Part shown: positions 19,465 to 29,661 of the stretch, piece by piece
Layout: the number at the start of each line of letters is the position of its first letter
Numbering within the stretch: the first letter of the stretch is position 1
Assembly (NCBI RefSeq): GCF_012641075.1
Contig: NZ_JAAXLJ010000003.1
Location: 62,001-126,000 of the forward strand
Length of the DNA stretch: 64,000 nt
DNA from: Secundilactobacillus angelensis
Lineage (GTDB): Bacteria > Bacillota > Bacilli > Lactobacillales > Lactobacillaceae
Direction: 5' to 3'
Translations under genes and position numbers: made by a program
The notes under the pieces: model-generated
Told to the model about the DNA's origin: nothing
The model's input: only the letters and a program-made list of their open reading frames with translations
The model's database searches: none

Positions 19465-20067
19465 ATGAAAGAACAACTTTTAAACTTAGCAAAACAACGC
19501 CGCTCAATCTACGCTCTAGGCCGTAATGTCAACGCCAGTGAAGATGAATTGGCTAGCTTGATCAAGGAAACGATCAAGTGGGCACCAACCTCATTCAACA
19601 ACCAAACTACCCGTGCCGTAATTTTGTTCGGTGATAGCCACGAAAAGCTTTGGGACATTGTTGCTAAGCGACTAAAGTCTGAAGTACCAACTGAAGAAGC
19701 TTACCAAAAGACGCTCCAAAAAATCAACGCCTTTAAGTCAGCGTTTGGGACAGTGATGTTCTATACCGACATGGATATCGTTCACCGCTTTGAAAGTGAC
19801 TTCGCGCTTTATGCAGATAACTTCAAAGACTGGGCAGAACAAGGTCAAGGCTATGCACAATTTGCAGTTTGGACTGCTTTAGCTGAAAATGGCTTGGGTG
19901 CCAACCTGCAACATTACAATCCTCTGATTGATGAAGAAGTAAAAGCAGCTTTCAACATTCCTGATAGCTGGCAATTGCGCGCCGAAATGGACTTCGGTTC
20001 AATCGAAGCACCAGCTGGCGAAAAGGAATTCATGGCTGATGACGACCGGTTCAAAGTACTTAAATAA
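19465..20067 (+). CDS. Nitroreductase family protein (Frm2/Hbn1-like)
   Basis: FMN-dependent NAD(P)H oxidoreductase, 200 residues from ATG 19465 (GGAGG ahead; an ATG at 19438 is in frame but lacks a site). The N-terminal RRSIYALGRN and KWAPTSFNNQ segments and the C-terminal LQHYNPLIDEEVKAAF are characteristic of the small Frm2-type subgroup. It probably reduces nitro compounds, enones or quinones; the physiological substrate is unknown. Single gene with its own promoter and terminator. Confidence 0.85.
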   Translation: MKEQLLNLAKQRRSIYALGRNVNASEDELASLIKETIKWAPTSFNNQTTRAVILFGDSHEKLWDIVAKRLKSEVPTEEAYQKTLQKINAFKSAFGTVMFYTDMDIVHRFESDFALYADNFKDWAEQGQGYAQFAVWTALAENGLGANLQHYNPLIDEEVKAAFNIPDSWQLRAEMDFGSIEAPAGEKEFMADDDRFKVLK

Positions 20068-20089
20068 TTAAATTTATTGTTTGACAAGA

Positions 20090-20126
20090 AAACCCTTTAC
20101 GTGTGTCAGCGTAAGGGGATTTTTTG
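20090..20126 (+). terminator. Terminator of the nitroreductase gene
   Basis: CCCTTTACG and CGTAAGGGG pair with one bulge, followed by six T residues. Confidence 0.75.
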
Positions 20127-20242
20127 CGTCAAAAATTACTTTTTCAATAAACTTTCAAGATAGTCTAGTCTAATCTTGAAAGCGATAGTATGCTAGAATT
20201 ACGCTATGAAACAAAACTGTATTCAGGAGTGTGGTTAGCATA

Positions 20243-21355
20243 ATGAATAAGAAAGTTGCAATTATTGGCGGCGGTATCGTTGGTGCCAGTGCTGCTTATT
20301 ACCTCAGTAGTTTACCTGGCGGCGACCAGATCAATGTCACTTTATTTGACGATGGTGCTGGTCAGGCAACTAAGGCAGCAGCTGGAATCATTTCACCCTG
20401 GCTGTCAAAGAGAAGAAATCAGCGTTGGTATCAGTTAGCTAAAGATGGCGCCACCACGTTAATGACCTTGGCCAGGCGTGCAAACCTTTCGACTGATATT
20501 TATCAACAAACAGGAACGATCATCACCCGAACCAACGAAAAGGACCTTCACGATTTATACGTATTAGCTCAGGAGCGACATGAAGAAGCCCCCGATATGG
20601 GCGAGATTGAGTTACTCTCCGCTAACGATGTCAAGGAGCGACTGCCGCTGCTGACCAACCCGCAACCGGGAGTTTACGTTAGTGGTGGCGCCAGAATTGA
20701 CGGTGAAGCCCTGGTTGAGTCATTACTAGAACAGGCTCAACAAGTCAACTTAACGGTGAAGCACCAACGCGTCTCTCTGGATAACCGCGGCAACATTGTG
20801 GCAGCAAACGGCTTACAACGCTTCGATGACATCATTATCGCTGCCGGTCCTTGGCTAACCGACTTGGTTGCACCCCTAGGGATCAAAGTCGCAGTGCGTC
20901 CACAAAAGGGGCAATTAATTGAATTGTCAGTGCCCGCTTATGAATCACAAGAAAACATGCCGGTACTTATGCCAGAGGGTGAACGAGACTTTATTCCGTT
21001 TGGGCACGGCAAACTCATTGTGGGAGCGACTCACGATGATGAAGCTGGCTTTAATTTGACAGCGACACCAGAGGCTACCGAAGATTTACTGAGTAGTGCC
21101 AAACAGTTTGCTGACTATTTAACTGAAGATAATATTACCCGAACTAAAGTCGGCACACGAGCTTACACACCCGATTTTGCACCGTTCTTTGGTCGGCTAA
21201 AGAACTACCCGAAGCTCTTGGTCGCTAGCGGTCTGGGTGCTTCTGGGTTAACAACGGGACCATTGATTGGTCGGCTACTAGCTGGAACGCTCATTTATGG
21301 CGGAACCCCTGACTGGTCAAACTACGAAAAACCACTAGCGACTTATTTAAGTTAA
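20243..21355 (+). CDS. FAD-dependent oxidoreductase of the DAO family
   Basis: 370 residues with an N-terminal dinucleotide-binding loop VAIIGGGIVGASAAYYLS and a C-terminal GLGASGLTTGPLIGRLLAG FAD-contacting segment, the layout of D-amino-acid dehydrogenases and glycine oxidases. The exact amine substrate cannot be told. I chose ATG 20243 over GTG 20231 because AGGAG at 20225 is too close to the GTG. Its TAA stop overlaps the TAA of the convergent RNase H-like gene in the four bases TTAA. Confidence 0.85.
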   Translation: MNKKVAIIGGGIVGASAAYYLSSLPGGDQINVTLFDDGAGQATKAAAGIISPWLSKRRNQRWYQLAKDGATTLMTLARRANLSTDIYQQTGTIITRTNEKDLHDLYVLAQERHEEAPDMGEIELLSANDVKERLPLLTNPQPGVYVSGGARIDGEALVESLLEQAQQVNLTVKHQRVSLDNRGNIVAANGLQRFDDIIIAAGPWLTDLVAPLGIKVAVRPQKGQLIELSVPAYESQENMPVLMPEGERDFIPFGHGKLIVGATHDDEAGFNLTATPEATEDLLSSAKQFADYLTEDNITRTKVGTRAYTPDFAPFFGRLKNYPKLLVASGLGASGLTTGPLIGRLLAGTLIYGGTPDWSNYEKPLATYLS

Positions 21356-21750
21356 TCATGTTCATGTAAGGCCTGCTGGGCGAGATGATGGGCGCCTTGG
21401 TTCTGTTTTTCCGGCACCCATTGTGTGATCACTAAGTTAAATTGAGCTTGTTTAGCTAGTAATTGGTCAACCAACTCTTGATAATGTTTCGCATAGCGCT
21501 TTTCAACGCTATCTGCAACAATTTTAGAATCGGTAAAATACTGGACAGTAAGCGATTGTGCCGTTCCGTTCACTAATTGTAGCAGCGCATCAAAGCCTGC
21601 CAATGCAGCGTGGAATTCGGCAAGGTGATTATCGCTATCTGGTAAACCCGCACGTAATTGCTGCTGGACACCATTGTGAACAATCAAGATGCCTGCAGCA
21701 CTGTGGTTGGTCACATTATTGGTTGCTGCATCTGTGTATAATGTATACAT
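21352..21750 (-). CDS. RNase HI-like protein
   Basis: 132 residues from ATG 21750 (GAAAGG ahead). RNase H fold residues are visible: LYTDAATN (first Asp), HLAEFHAALAG (Glu), QYFTDSKIV (Asp). The last motif reads HHLAQQALHEHD, so the usual terminal Asp of type 1 enzymes is displaced or missing. In enterococci a related protein (EbsB) is encoded beside ebsA, and here too the ebsA gene is adjacent, divergently. Whether it cleaves RNA-DNA hybrids is uncertain. Confidence 0.8.
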   Translation of the reverse strand: MYTLYTDAATNNVTNHSAAGILIVHNGVQQQLRAGLPDSDNHLAEFHAALAGFDALLQLVNGTAQSLTVQYFTDSKIVADSVEKRYAKHYQELVDQLLAKQAQFNLVITQWVPEKQNQGAHHLAQQALHEHD

Positions 21751-21784
21751 GGAATCAAGCCTTTCGAAATGAGGTATTTCTATC

Positions 21785-22189
21785 ATAAATCAAAAACGAA
21801 AATTTTTATATCAGCCGGCCCCGTTAAGCAGCATCATTTTGTGGAGCTGGACGCTGTGCATCCTTTTTCTGGCGCTGATCATCGGGCTAGAAGTCTCGGC
21901 AAAATTTCAATGGATCGCCTATAGTTTTGGGGCCCTGTTTGTCATTTTGACTTGGGCACAAATCCACTATCGTCATATCTATCTCGATAACGGCATTATT
22001 CGGGTCAGCCGAGTCATCAATCATAATTGGGTCAAAATCAGGTTAAAGGACGTTCAAGAGTTAAACGTGTCAAAATACCGACTAGGTTTCATTTACGGCG
22101 GAAAAATTTATCAGTTCATCATGCCTGTCAATTCAACCATTGAACTGAATAATATTATTGGCGAAACTAAGGAACAAGCACTGAAATAA
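21785..22189 (+). CDS. ebsA: EbsA family membrane protein, apparent AUA start
   Basis: About 134 residues: a short basic head ([17 protein letters not shown]), two adjacent hydrophobic segments, then a PH-like beta-rich tail (residues about 60-125). The head is in frame between the stop TGA at 21770 and the first conventional start (TTG 21839), and matches the way EbsA-type proteins begin. GAGGT at 21771-21775 lies 9 nt before ATA 21785 and 6 nt before ATC 21782, so initiation probably uses a non-ATG codon. Starting at TTG 21839 would remove 18 residues and has no ribosome-binding site. Likely co-transcribed with fhs, 16 nt downstream. EbsA function is poorly known. Confidence 0.7.
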   Translation: MNQKRKFLYQPAPLSSIILWSWTLCILFLALIIGLEVSAKFQWIAYSFGALFVILTWAQIHYRHIYLDNGIIRVSRVINHNWVKIRLKDVQELNVSKYRLGFIYGGKIYQFIMPVNSTIELNNIIGETKEQALK

Positions 22190-22205
22190 AACGGAGGTTG
22201 TAAAA

Positions 22206-23864
22206 TTGAACGATATTGAGATCTCACAAGCTGCAAAGGAAGAACCCATCACAAAAATTGCCGCCCAATTAGGCCTTTCAGCTGATGAAATTGAACCCTA
22301 TGGCGCCGACAAAGCAAAAATCAAATTGCCAGTTCAAGGCGATACTAAAAATTCTAAGCTCATCCTGGTCACTTCAATTAACCCGACGCCAGCTGGGGAA
22401 GGAAAATCAACGGTAACAGTTGGTTTAGGTGATGCACTTAAGCGGCAGGGTAAAAAAGTGGCGATTGCGTTAAGAGAACCTTCCTTAGGCCCCGTAATGG
22501 GCATGAAGGGTGGTGCCACAGGTGGCGGTTACGCTCAAGTCATCCCCATGGAAGACATTAACCTCCATTTTACTGGTGACATGCACGCACTCACGGAAGC
22601 TCACGATACATTAGCAGCGCTCATCGATAATCATATTCAGCAAGGTAATGAACTTAATATTGACCCTCGCCAGGTGATCTGGAAACGGGTCTTAGACATT
22701 AACGACCGGGCGTTGCGCCAAACTGTTATTGGCCTCGGTGGCAGAACTTCAGGTGTGCCTCGTCAGGATGGCTTTGATATCACCGTGGCAAGTGAATTAA
22801 TGGCGATTTTATGTCTCAGCAAGGATCTGGCTGATTTAAAGACGCGCATTAATCGCATCGTGATTGGCTACACCTACGATAAAGAACCAGTGACAGTAGC
22901 TGACTTAAAAGTCGCTGGTGCCATTACTTTATTGTTGAAGGATGCCATTAAACCTAATCTAGTACAAACTTTGGAACACACGCCGGCAATCATTCACGGT
23001 GGTCCCTTTGCCAACATCGCTCACGGCTGCAACTCAGTTCTGGCAACGCAAACCGCCCTTAAGCTAGCTGATTATGTGGTTACTGAAGCTGGTTTTGGTG
23101 CCGATCTTGGCGGCGAAAAGTTTATGGATATCAAGACGCCCGTACTAGGTAAAACTCCAGATGCAGTTGTGATCGTCGCCACCGTTCGTGCTTTGAAATA
23201 CAACGGCGGTGTCAATAAGAATGAGCTTGAAACTGAAAACTTGGACGCACTAGCTGCTGGGTCCGTTAACTTGAAACGTCACGTGGACAGCATGCAACAG
23301 TACGGTGTGCCCGTAGTCGTGGCAGTCAACCGATTCACTTCGGATACGGATGCTGAGATTGCTCAGTTACTGGACTACATTAAGACTGAACTCCACGTCC
23401 CAGCTTATGACACGACGGTTTGGGCAAATGGCGGTGGTGGGGCATTAGACCTGGCAGATGCCGTGGTTAATGCTAGTGATCAAACCAGTCATTTTAAGTC
23501 GCTCTATCAGCCGGACGACGACGTAGTAGCTAAGATGACCACCATTGTTCAAAAAATCTATGGCGGCAAAGACGTTGTGCTGGAACCTAAAGCTAAACGG
23601 CAATTACGGCAATATGCCAAGTACGGCTGGGATAAGTTGCCAGTTTGCATGGCTAAAACGCAATACTCATTATCCGACAACGCCAAAGCCCTTGGTGCAC
23701 CAACCAACTTTACCATCCATGTTCGGGAATTCGTTCCCAAATTAGGGGCTGGATTCCTCGTTGCAATGACCGGCAACGTCTTAACCATGCCGGGATTACC
23801 CAAACATCCAGCGGCTTTAAACATGGATATTGATGCAGATGGCACAATTACGGGTCTCTTTTAA
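22206..23864 (+). CDS. fhs: Formate-tetrahydrofolate ligase
   Basis: 552-residue ATP-dependent ligase forming 10-formyl-THF from formate. The P-loop region [41 protein letters not shown] and the C-terminal [15 protein letters not shown]-like [17 protein letters not shown] are diagnostic. Start is TTG 22206 with GGAGG ahead. With folD at 46 kb it completes the one-carbon interconversions seen in this window. Confidence 0.96.
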   Translation: MNDIEISQAAKEEPITKIAAQLGLSADEIEPYGADKAKIKLPVQGDTKNSKLILVTSINPTPAGEGKSTVTVGLGDALKRQGKKVAIALREPSLGPVMGMKGGATGGGYAQVIPMEDINLHFTGDMHALTEAHDTLAALIDNHIQQGNELNIDPRQVIWKRVLDINDRALRQTVIGLGGRTSGVPRQDGFDITVASELMAILCLSKDLADLKTRINRIVIGYTYDKEPVTVADLKVAGAITLLLKDAIKPNLVQTLEHTPAIIHGGPFANIAHGCNSVLATQTALKLADYVVTEAGFGADLGGEKFMDIKTPVLGKTPDAVVIVATVRALKYNGGVNKNELETENLDALAAGSVNLKRHVDSMQQYGVPVVVAVNRFTSDTDAEIAQLLDYIKTELHVPAYDTTVWANGGGGALDLADAVVNASDQTSHFKSLYQPDDDVVAKMTTIVQKIYGGKDVVLEPKAKRQLRQYAKYGWDKLPVCMAKTQYSLSDNAKALGAPTNFTIHVREFVPKLGAGFLVAMTGNVLTMPGLPKHPAALNMDIDADGTITGLF

Positions 23865-23872
23865 CAATTAAC

Positions 23873-23914
23873 TTAAGCGGATCGATAACATTTTAGTTTG
23901 TCGGCCGCTTTTTT
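23873..23914 (+). terminator. fhs terminator
   Basis: Outer arms AAGCGG/CCGCTT with partial inner pairing, then a T-run; a TATAAT box for lspA follows immediately. Confidence 0.65.
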
Positions 23915-23994
23915 GATATAATGGAAGTTACTTAAATGAACAGCTGCCATTTTCGGCTAGGCAGACAAACTTAAACACAAAGGAAGTTGCGAAC

Positions 23995-24459
23995 GTGTTA
24001 ATTGGGCTCACTACAGCATTTATCATCTTACTATTCTTCATTGATCAATGGATCAAACACTTCGTTGTGGCAACGATTGCCTTAGGTGGGACCCACACAG
24101 TCATCCCAGGAGTGTTTTCCCTGACTTACATTCGCAATGACGGGGCAGCCTGGAGTATGTTAGCTGGGCAGCAGTGGTTCTTTCTGGTGATTTCAGTGGT
24201 TGCTCTCGCGGTGATGGTCTGGTTTTTAATCCGTTATCGTACCAGCTGGCCGTATGAAATTGGGCTGGCATTCATGATTGCGGGTACGCTGGGAAATTTT
24301 TACGACCGGGTCGTTAATGGTTTTGTCGTGGATATGTTCCAGCTAGATTTCATCAATTTTCCCATCTTCAATTTTGCGGATAGTTGTTTAACCGTTGGCG
24401 TCATCTGGATCATGGTGGTGCTATTTATGGAAGACAAAGCGGGTGGACCACATGCCTAG
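23995..24459 (+). CDS. lspA: Lipoprotein signal peptidase II
   Basis: 154-residue integral membrane aspartyl protease with four helices. The catalytic regions are visible: RNDGAAWSML, GTLGNFYDRVVNGFVVDM (first Asp in the D-R pair) and FNFADSCLTVGV (second Asp). Start is GTG 23995 after AAGGAAG. The stop overlaps the start of the next gene by 8 nt, the common lspA-rluD coupling. Confidence 0.95.
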   Translation: MLIGLTTAFIILLFFIDQWIKHFVVATIALGGTHTVIPGVFSLTYIRNDGAAWSMLAGQQWFFLVISVVALAVMVWFLIRYRTSWPYEIGLAFMIAGTLGNFYDRVVNGFVVDMFQLDFINFPIFNFADSCLTVGVIWIMVVLFMEDKAGGPHA

Positions 24460-25369
24460 GTCGGAAGAATTAACCATTACGAATCAATCTGGCCGTTTGG
24501 ACAAGGTTCTCAGCGATATGATGCCCGATGAAAGCCGGTCACAGCTTAAGCAAGCGATTGATGAAAACCGCGTATTGGTCAATCAGAAGGTGGAAAAGCC
24601 AAAGTATCAGGTGCAACCAGGCGATCATATTGAAGTCACCATTCCTGATCCCGTGGCCCTTGATTTAGAGCCCGAAAATATCCCGTTGGACATCGTTTAC
24701 GAAGATGATGACGTGATTGTGGTCAACAAGCCAGCTGGGATGGTCGTTCATCCTTCACCGGGACACCCTGACCATACGTTGGTGAATGCATTACTCTATC
24801 ATTCACCACTTTCGACCATCAACGGCACGTACCGACCGGGCATCGTGCACCGAATCGATAAAGACACCTCGGGTTTATTGATGGTTGCCAAAAACGATAA
24901 CGCCCACCGCTCCTTGGCTAAACAACTCAAGGACAAGACTAATTTGCGGGAATACATTGCTCTGGTTCACGGGGTGATCAAGCAAGATACTGGTGTCATT
25001 GATGCGCCGATTGGTCGCTCACCAAGGGATCGCAAGCGGCAGGCCATCGTAGCAGACGGGCGCCATGCCGTGACGCATTTTAAGGTGATAGAACGGTATT
25101 TAAACTACACGTTGATCTCATGCTGGCTGGAAACGGGTCGCACCCATCAGATTCGGGTGCACATGAAGTCAATTGGTCATCCTTTAGCAGGCGACCCACT
25201 CTACGGACCGCGCAAAACGATTGCCGGTTCTGGCCAATTTCTTCATGCTAAAAAGTTAGGCTTTCGACATCCAGTAACTGGTAAGCAATTAGTTTTTGAA
25301 GCCCCTTTACCTTCGGATTTTCAACGCGTGATCAATCGGCTCAGGGAACAGACGCCCGGCTTACAATAA
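24452..25369 (+). CDS. RluA/RluD-type 23S rRNA pseudouridine synthase
   Basis: 305 residues. N-terminal S4-like RNA-binding domain (GRLDKVLSDM, about 10-70) and a catalytic domain with HRIDKDTSGLLMVAK, which holds the catalytic Asp, then the C-terminal GRTHQIRVHM motif. It overlaps lspA at ATG 24452. Homologues here are usually annotated RluD or YlyB; the modified positions cannot be deduced from sequence alone. Confidence 0.92.
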   Translation: MPRSEELTITNQSGRLDKVLSDMMPDESRSQLKQAIDENRVLVNQKVEKPKYQVQPGDHIEVTIPDPVALDLEPENIPLDIVYEDDDVIVVNKPAGMVVHPSPGHPDHTLVNALLYHSPLSTINGTYRPGIVHRIDKDTSGLLMVAKNDNAHRSLAKQLKDKTNLREYIALVHGVIKQDTGVIDAPIGRSPRDRKRQAIVADGRHAVTHFKVIERYLNYTLISCWLETGRTHQIRVHMKSIGHPLAGDPLYGPRKTIAGSGQFLHAKKLGFRHPVTGKQLVFEAPLPSDFQRVINRLREQTPGLQ

Positions 25370-25379
25370 TATGACTTGC

Positions 25380-25994
<615 letters not shown>

Positions 25995-26022
25995 TACAGT
26001 AATCAGGATTGGAATGATATAA

Positions 26023-27093
26023 ATGGCACAACGTTTTTTAATATTGGAAGATGGTTCAATCTACCCAGGCCAAGGCTTTGGTGCGGGTGCAACCACCACC
26101 GGCGAGATTGTCTTTAACACCAGTATGTTGGGCTATCAAGAAATCGTAACGAACCAAATTTACCACAATCAGATTATTGTCTTTTCTCAACCGATTGTTG
26201 GTAGCATTGGTATCGCTCATGACGCATACGAATCCATTTTGCCAACTGCCAAGGGAATGGTTGTGCGCGATGTCACTGACATTTCCAAAAACCGCCAGCG
26301 GTCACTATCACTGGACCAATTTTTAAAACAGCATAATATTCCTGGTATTAGTGGTATTGATACCAGACATTTAATTCGCCAAATTAATCAGACGGGAACG
26401 ATTAAGGGGAGTATTGTTGACGTCGCTGACGATCACGCCTTTGATCAGTTACATGCCACTGTTCTGACCAATCAGCAAGTTGCGCAAGTCGCAACGCCAC
26501 GACCATATCCGAATCCCAATCAGGGTTATAACGTGGTGGTCATTGATTTTGGTCTGAAACATGGTATTTTACGCCAGTTGTCTAAGCGCGACTGTAACGT
26601 CACTGTGCTGCCTTGGGATGCGAGTGCCCAAGACGTGATCAATCTGGATCCGGATGGTGTTTTACTGTCAACTGGTCCCGGTTCACCCCTGGATTTGCCG
26701 GAGAGTGTCCTGGACATGATTCGAACCATTCAGGAACGCATCCCATTATTTGCCATTGGCCTGGGTCATGAACTTTTTGCCTTAGCCAATGGATCCGAAA
26801 TCACTAAGCTCAAATTATCTCATCAGGGTGCCAATCACCCGATTCGCAAAATTATTACGAACGAGATTATTTACGCGATGGAGAGTGAAGAGTACGTGGT
26901 TGATCCCGATACGATCAATCGTGATCGGTTAATAACGACTTATCTTGATTTGATTGATGGATCAATTCAGGGATTACGACACCGGGACTACCCAGCGTTT
27001 TCTGTCCAATTTTTCCCGGATGGCGCACCGGGTCCTAACGATTCGGTTGACATTTTTGATGAGTTTATTGAAATTATGGGGACACGGGAGTGA
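26023..27093 (+). CDS. CarA-like protein with inactive glutaminase site
   Basis: 356 residues, collinear with carbamoyl-phosphate synthetase small subunits: FLILEDGSIYPGQGFG, TTGEIVFNTSMLGYQEI and GISGIDTRHLIRQI in the N-terminal domain, then a class I glutamine amidotransferase domain. The nucleophile motif, normally GICLGHQ, reads AIGLGHE: Gly246 (GGC 26758-26760) replaces the Cys. The second site, normally QYHPEA, reads QFFPDG, so the catalytic His is Phe331 and Glu is Asp333. SNGPG is STGPG. All three triad residues are therefore lost while the frame is open and the fold motifs remain. It cannot hydrolyse glutamine by the known mechanism. Confidence 0.85.
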   Translation: MAQRFLILEDGSIYPGQGFGAGATTTGEIVFNTSMLGYQEIVTNQIYHNQIIVFSQPIVGSIGIAHDAYESILPTAKGMVVRDVTDISKNRQRSLSLDQFLKQHNIPGISGIDTRHLIRQINQTGTIKGSIVDVADDHAFDQLHATVLTNQQVAQVATPRPYPNPNQGYNVVVIDFGLKHGILRQLSKRDCNVTVLPWDASAQDVINLDPDGVLLSTGPGSPLDLPESVLDMIRTIQERIPLFAIGLGHELFALANGSEITKLKLSHQGANHPIRKIITNEIIYAMESEEYVVDPDTINRDRLITTYLDLIDGSIQGLRHRDYPAFSVQFFPDGAPGPNDSVDIFDEFIEIMGTRE

Positions 27094-27097
27094 TCAG

Positions 27098-29602
27098 ATG
27101 GCTACTGAAATTCAAAAAATACTCATAATCGGTGGCGGGCCTACTGAAATTGGTCATGAAACTGAGCTGGATGCTGCTTGTGTTCAGATCATCCAGGCCT
27201 TAAAAAAGTATGGTATTCGCTCACTGTTGATTGATAATAATCCGTTTTCAGCTGCTCTAGAGGACGTTCAGCCCGCAAACATGTTCATTCAAGCAGTTAC
27301 CGCTGACAACGTCCAGCGCATCATCGAAAAGGAACATCCAGATGCCATCCTCGCTACGGTTGGTGGTGTCACTGCCATTAGTGTGATTCAAGAATTACAG
27401 GAGAATGGTGTGCTGGCCGATAATGAGGTGCAGACCTTGGGGATTCCTGCTGATGCCATGATGGATATCAATAATCCGGATCGGCTGAATGATGTGATGC
27501 GAAACGTTGGTATGCCGGTGATTGCTTCTGAAACTGTCGGGACGCTGGATGAGGCCATCAACGTGGCCAATAAAATTGGCTACCCGGTAATCGTCAAACC
27601 AATTGCACCAAGAATCGATACAAACCGGATGCTGTGTGAAACTGAAGCTGATATGATCAGCGCGGTTTCGCGAGGATTATCTTGGTCTCGATTTAAACAG
27701 TGTGTCATCGAACAAAGTATTGTGGGTTACAAAGAAATCGAATTAGTCTCGATGCGTGACACGATGGGGACTCAGGTACTAGTTGCTGGGTTGGAAAATA
27801 TCGATCCAATTGGGATTCACTCTGGGGACTCGATGGTCGTGACACCCACATTGACCTTAAGTAACGCAGAATACGAGGCACTCCGAGATACCGCTTTTGC
27901 CATTAATAATCAGTTCAGATTTACAGGAGTGGTTCACACCCATTTTGCTCTACGCGCAGACGGCGAAAGCTTTTACGTCACTAAAGTTACCCCTTACAAT
28001 GATCGGGGAACCTCTTTGGCAGCCACTGCTACGGGCTATCCGATTGCCTACGTCGCGGCCAGTTTGTATTTGAATCAGAAACTGACCGACGTCCATCTTC
28101 CAGATATTTATCATTTTAAACAAACTGCGCTATTAGAACCCAGCTTAGATCACGTGGTGGTCCGAATTCCGCTGTGGCCATTTGAGGATGTTACCAATGC
28201 TGATCAGCATCTGGGCACGGTCATGAAATCAGTGGGGTCAACGATTGGTGTTGGCCGAAGTGCTGAGGAGGCAATTCTGAAGGCGCTACGATCCTCTCAG
28301 TTCAGTCCGCAAGATGAATTGCCATCTATGAGCAATTTGACTGACACGCAAATTATTTCCCAGTTAATTCATCCGTTATCCAACCGTATTTTGGTCCTTT
28401 TGGAAGCTTTGCGCCGCGGCTATCAAGTTGACGAGTTGAACGAATTAACTAAAATTGATCCGTTTTATTTTGTTAAATTTAAACACATTCTCGATATTGA
28501 AGAAGACATTCGCATGCATCCGATGACCATTGATGCATTACACGAAGGCCGCTATTATGGTTTCGGTGATGGCATGATCGCAAGAATGTGGCAAACAGAT
28601 ATTGATCAGGTTCGCCAACTCGGTCGCAATAATCAGATTTCACCGACGTATAAGGGCATTGAACCCTCAGCCGGTGAACTGCAGGACTTGCCAACCGCTT
28701 ATTACAGTACCTTTGAGCTGGAAAATGAAAGTGAGCAGCTTTCGGATAAAACCATTCTGGTATTAGGTCGCGGGGGCAATCAGCTGGGGCCAAATGCTTC
28801 AGCGGATTATTTCACGACGGAAATGCTTAAACAGCTGAGAAAATCTGGCTATCAAACCGTGATCATGAATACTAATCCCAATGCTGGCTCATTAACCGCA
28901 ACCTTGTCCGACAAACAGATTATTGATCCCGTGCAACTAGGTGACATCATGAACGTGATTGGGATTGAGCATCCCGTTAAAATCTTTGTGCCAGGTAACC
29001 GGCACTATCTGACCCGAGAATTACGACGCCGTGATTACTCAATTTCAATCTTGCCGCCTGATCAAGAAAAGCGCAGTGAATTGCTAAATGACCACGCCAA
29101 TATCGGTCTCGATTTATTTGTTGCGGAAGATCACATTGTGCCGATTCTAGCCAGCGATTTGCGTTCGGATCAGGGAATTGCAACCACTTTGGATCAAATC
29201 ACACTGATGCGGACGCCGGCAACGCTGACAGACCAGCAGTTGGACAAGATCCTTGCACATGCCAAGGAATACTTAGGTGCGCATAAACGGACCGGAATGG
29301 TTCAAATGTTATATACAACTAATGGTAAACAAGCGCCGCAATTTGCTGGTGTTCGACCAACTCGATTGACAACCATTGCCTATCTCAACAAGGTAACGGG
29401 CATTAACTGGGTGCGGATGCTAGTTCGGCAAGCGTTAGGGGAACTCGACGAAGACCTCATCGCGAAGTGGGCGGTGGACATCTATTCAGATCGTCGTTCA
29501 CAGGTTCGGGGAACATTTCCATTCAAGCAGTTACAGTTACCAGACCAATTGGGACTGACAACTCAAGAAGTCGGTGCCAGAATTAGTTTCGAAACTTTCT
29601 AA
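27098..29602 (+). CDS. CarB-like protein, shortened and lacking ATP-site residues
   Basis: 834 residues against about 1060 for CarB. The first synthetase half is recognisable (KILIIGGGPTEIG, IEQSIVGYKEIE, DPIGIHSGDSMVV, ATGYPIAYVAA), but the glycine-rich ATP loop is replaced by KPIAPRIDTNRM (167-178) and the metal-binding E-x-N-P-R by K-V-T-P-Y (296-300). The oligomerisation region (GYQVDELNELTKID) is kept. The second half starts at ILVLGRGGNQLGPN, lacks most of its ATP-grasp core, has G-V-R-P-T at the equivalent metal site, and the C-terminal allosteric domain is absent. ATG 27098 lies 4 nt after the carA-like stop. Carbamoyl phosphate synthesis is very unlikely. Confidence 0.85.
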   Translation: MATEIQKILIIGGGPTEIGHETELDAACVQIIQALKKYGIRSLLIDNNPFSAALEDVQPANMFIQAVTADNVQRIIEKEHPDAILATVGGVTAISVIQELQENGVLADNEVQTLGIPADAMMDINNPDRLNDVMRNVGMPVIASETVGTLDEAINVANKIGYPVIVKPIAPRIDTNRMLCETEADMISAVSRGLSWSRFKQCVIEQSIVGYKEIELVSMRDTMGTQVLVAGLENIDPIGIHSGDSMVVTPTLTLSNAEYEALRDTAFAINNQFRFTGVVHTHFALRADGESFYVTKVTPYNDRGTSLAATATGYPIAYVAASLYLNQKLTDVHLPDIYHFKQTALLEPSLDHVVVRIPLWPFEDVTNADQHLGTVMKSVGSTIGVGRSAEEAILKALRSSQFSPQDELPSMSNLTDTQIISQLIHPLSNRILVLLEALRRGYQVDELNELTKIDPFYFVKFKHILDIEEDIRMHPMTIDALHEGRYYGFGDGMIARMWQTDIDQVRQLGRNNQISPTYKGIEPSAGELQDLPTAYYSTFELENESEQLSDKTILVLGRGGNQLGPNASADYFTTEMLKQLRKSGYQTVIMNTNPNAGSLTATLSDKQIIDPVQLGDIMNVIGIEHPVKIFVPGNRHYLTRELRRRDYSISILPPDQEKRSELLNDHANIGLDLFVAEDHIVPILASDLRSDQGIATTLDQITLMRTPATLTDQQLDKILAHAKEYLGAHKRTGMVQMLYTTNGKQAPQFAGVRPTRLTTIAYLNKVTGINWVRMLVRQALGELDEDLIAKWAVDIYSDRRSQVRGTFPFKQLQLPDQLGLTTQEVGARISFETF

Positions 29603-29611
29603 TAGATAAGT

Positions 29612-29651
29612 AAAAGCCATGATTCCAGTAATTACTGAAATCATGGCTTTT
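29612..29651. terminator. Bidirectional terminator between carB-like gene and rqcH
   Basis: 13-bp arms 29612-29624 and 29639-29651 with further inner pairing, A-run left and T-run right. Confidence 0.85.
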
Positions 29652-29661
29652 GTTAATGGTG

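Noticed and set aside
26023-29602. Ordinary carAB for pyrimidine or arginine synthesis
   Set aside because: Catalytic residues of both subunits are missing and the large subunit is about 220 residues short.
26023-29602. Simple pseudogenes
   Set aside because: Both frames are fully open over 3.5 kb with proper ribosome-binding sites and tight coupling; decay would normally have introduced stops or frameshifts.
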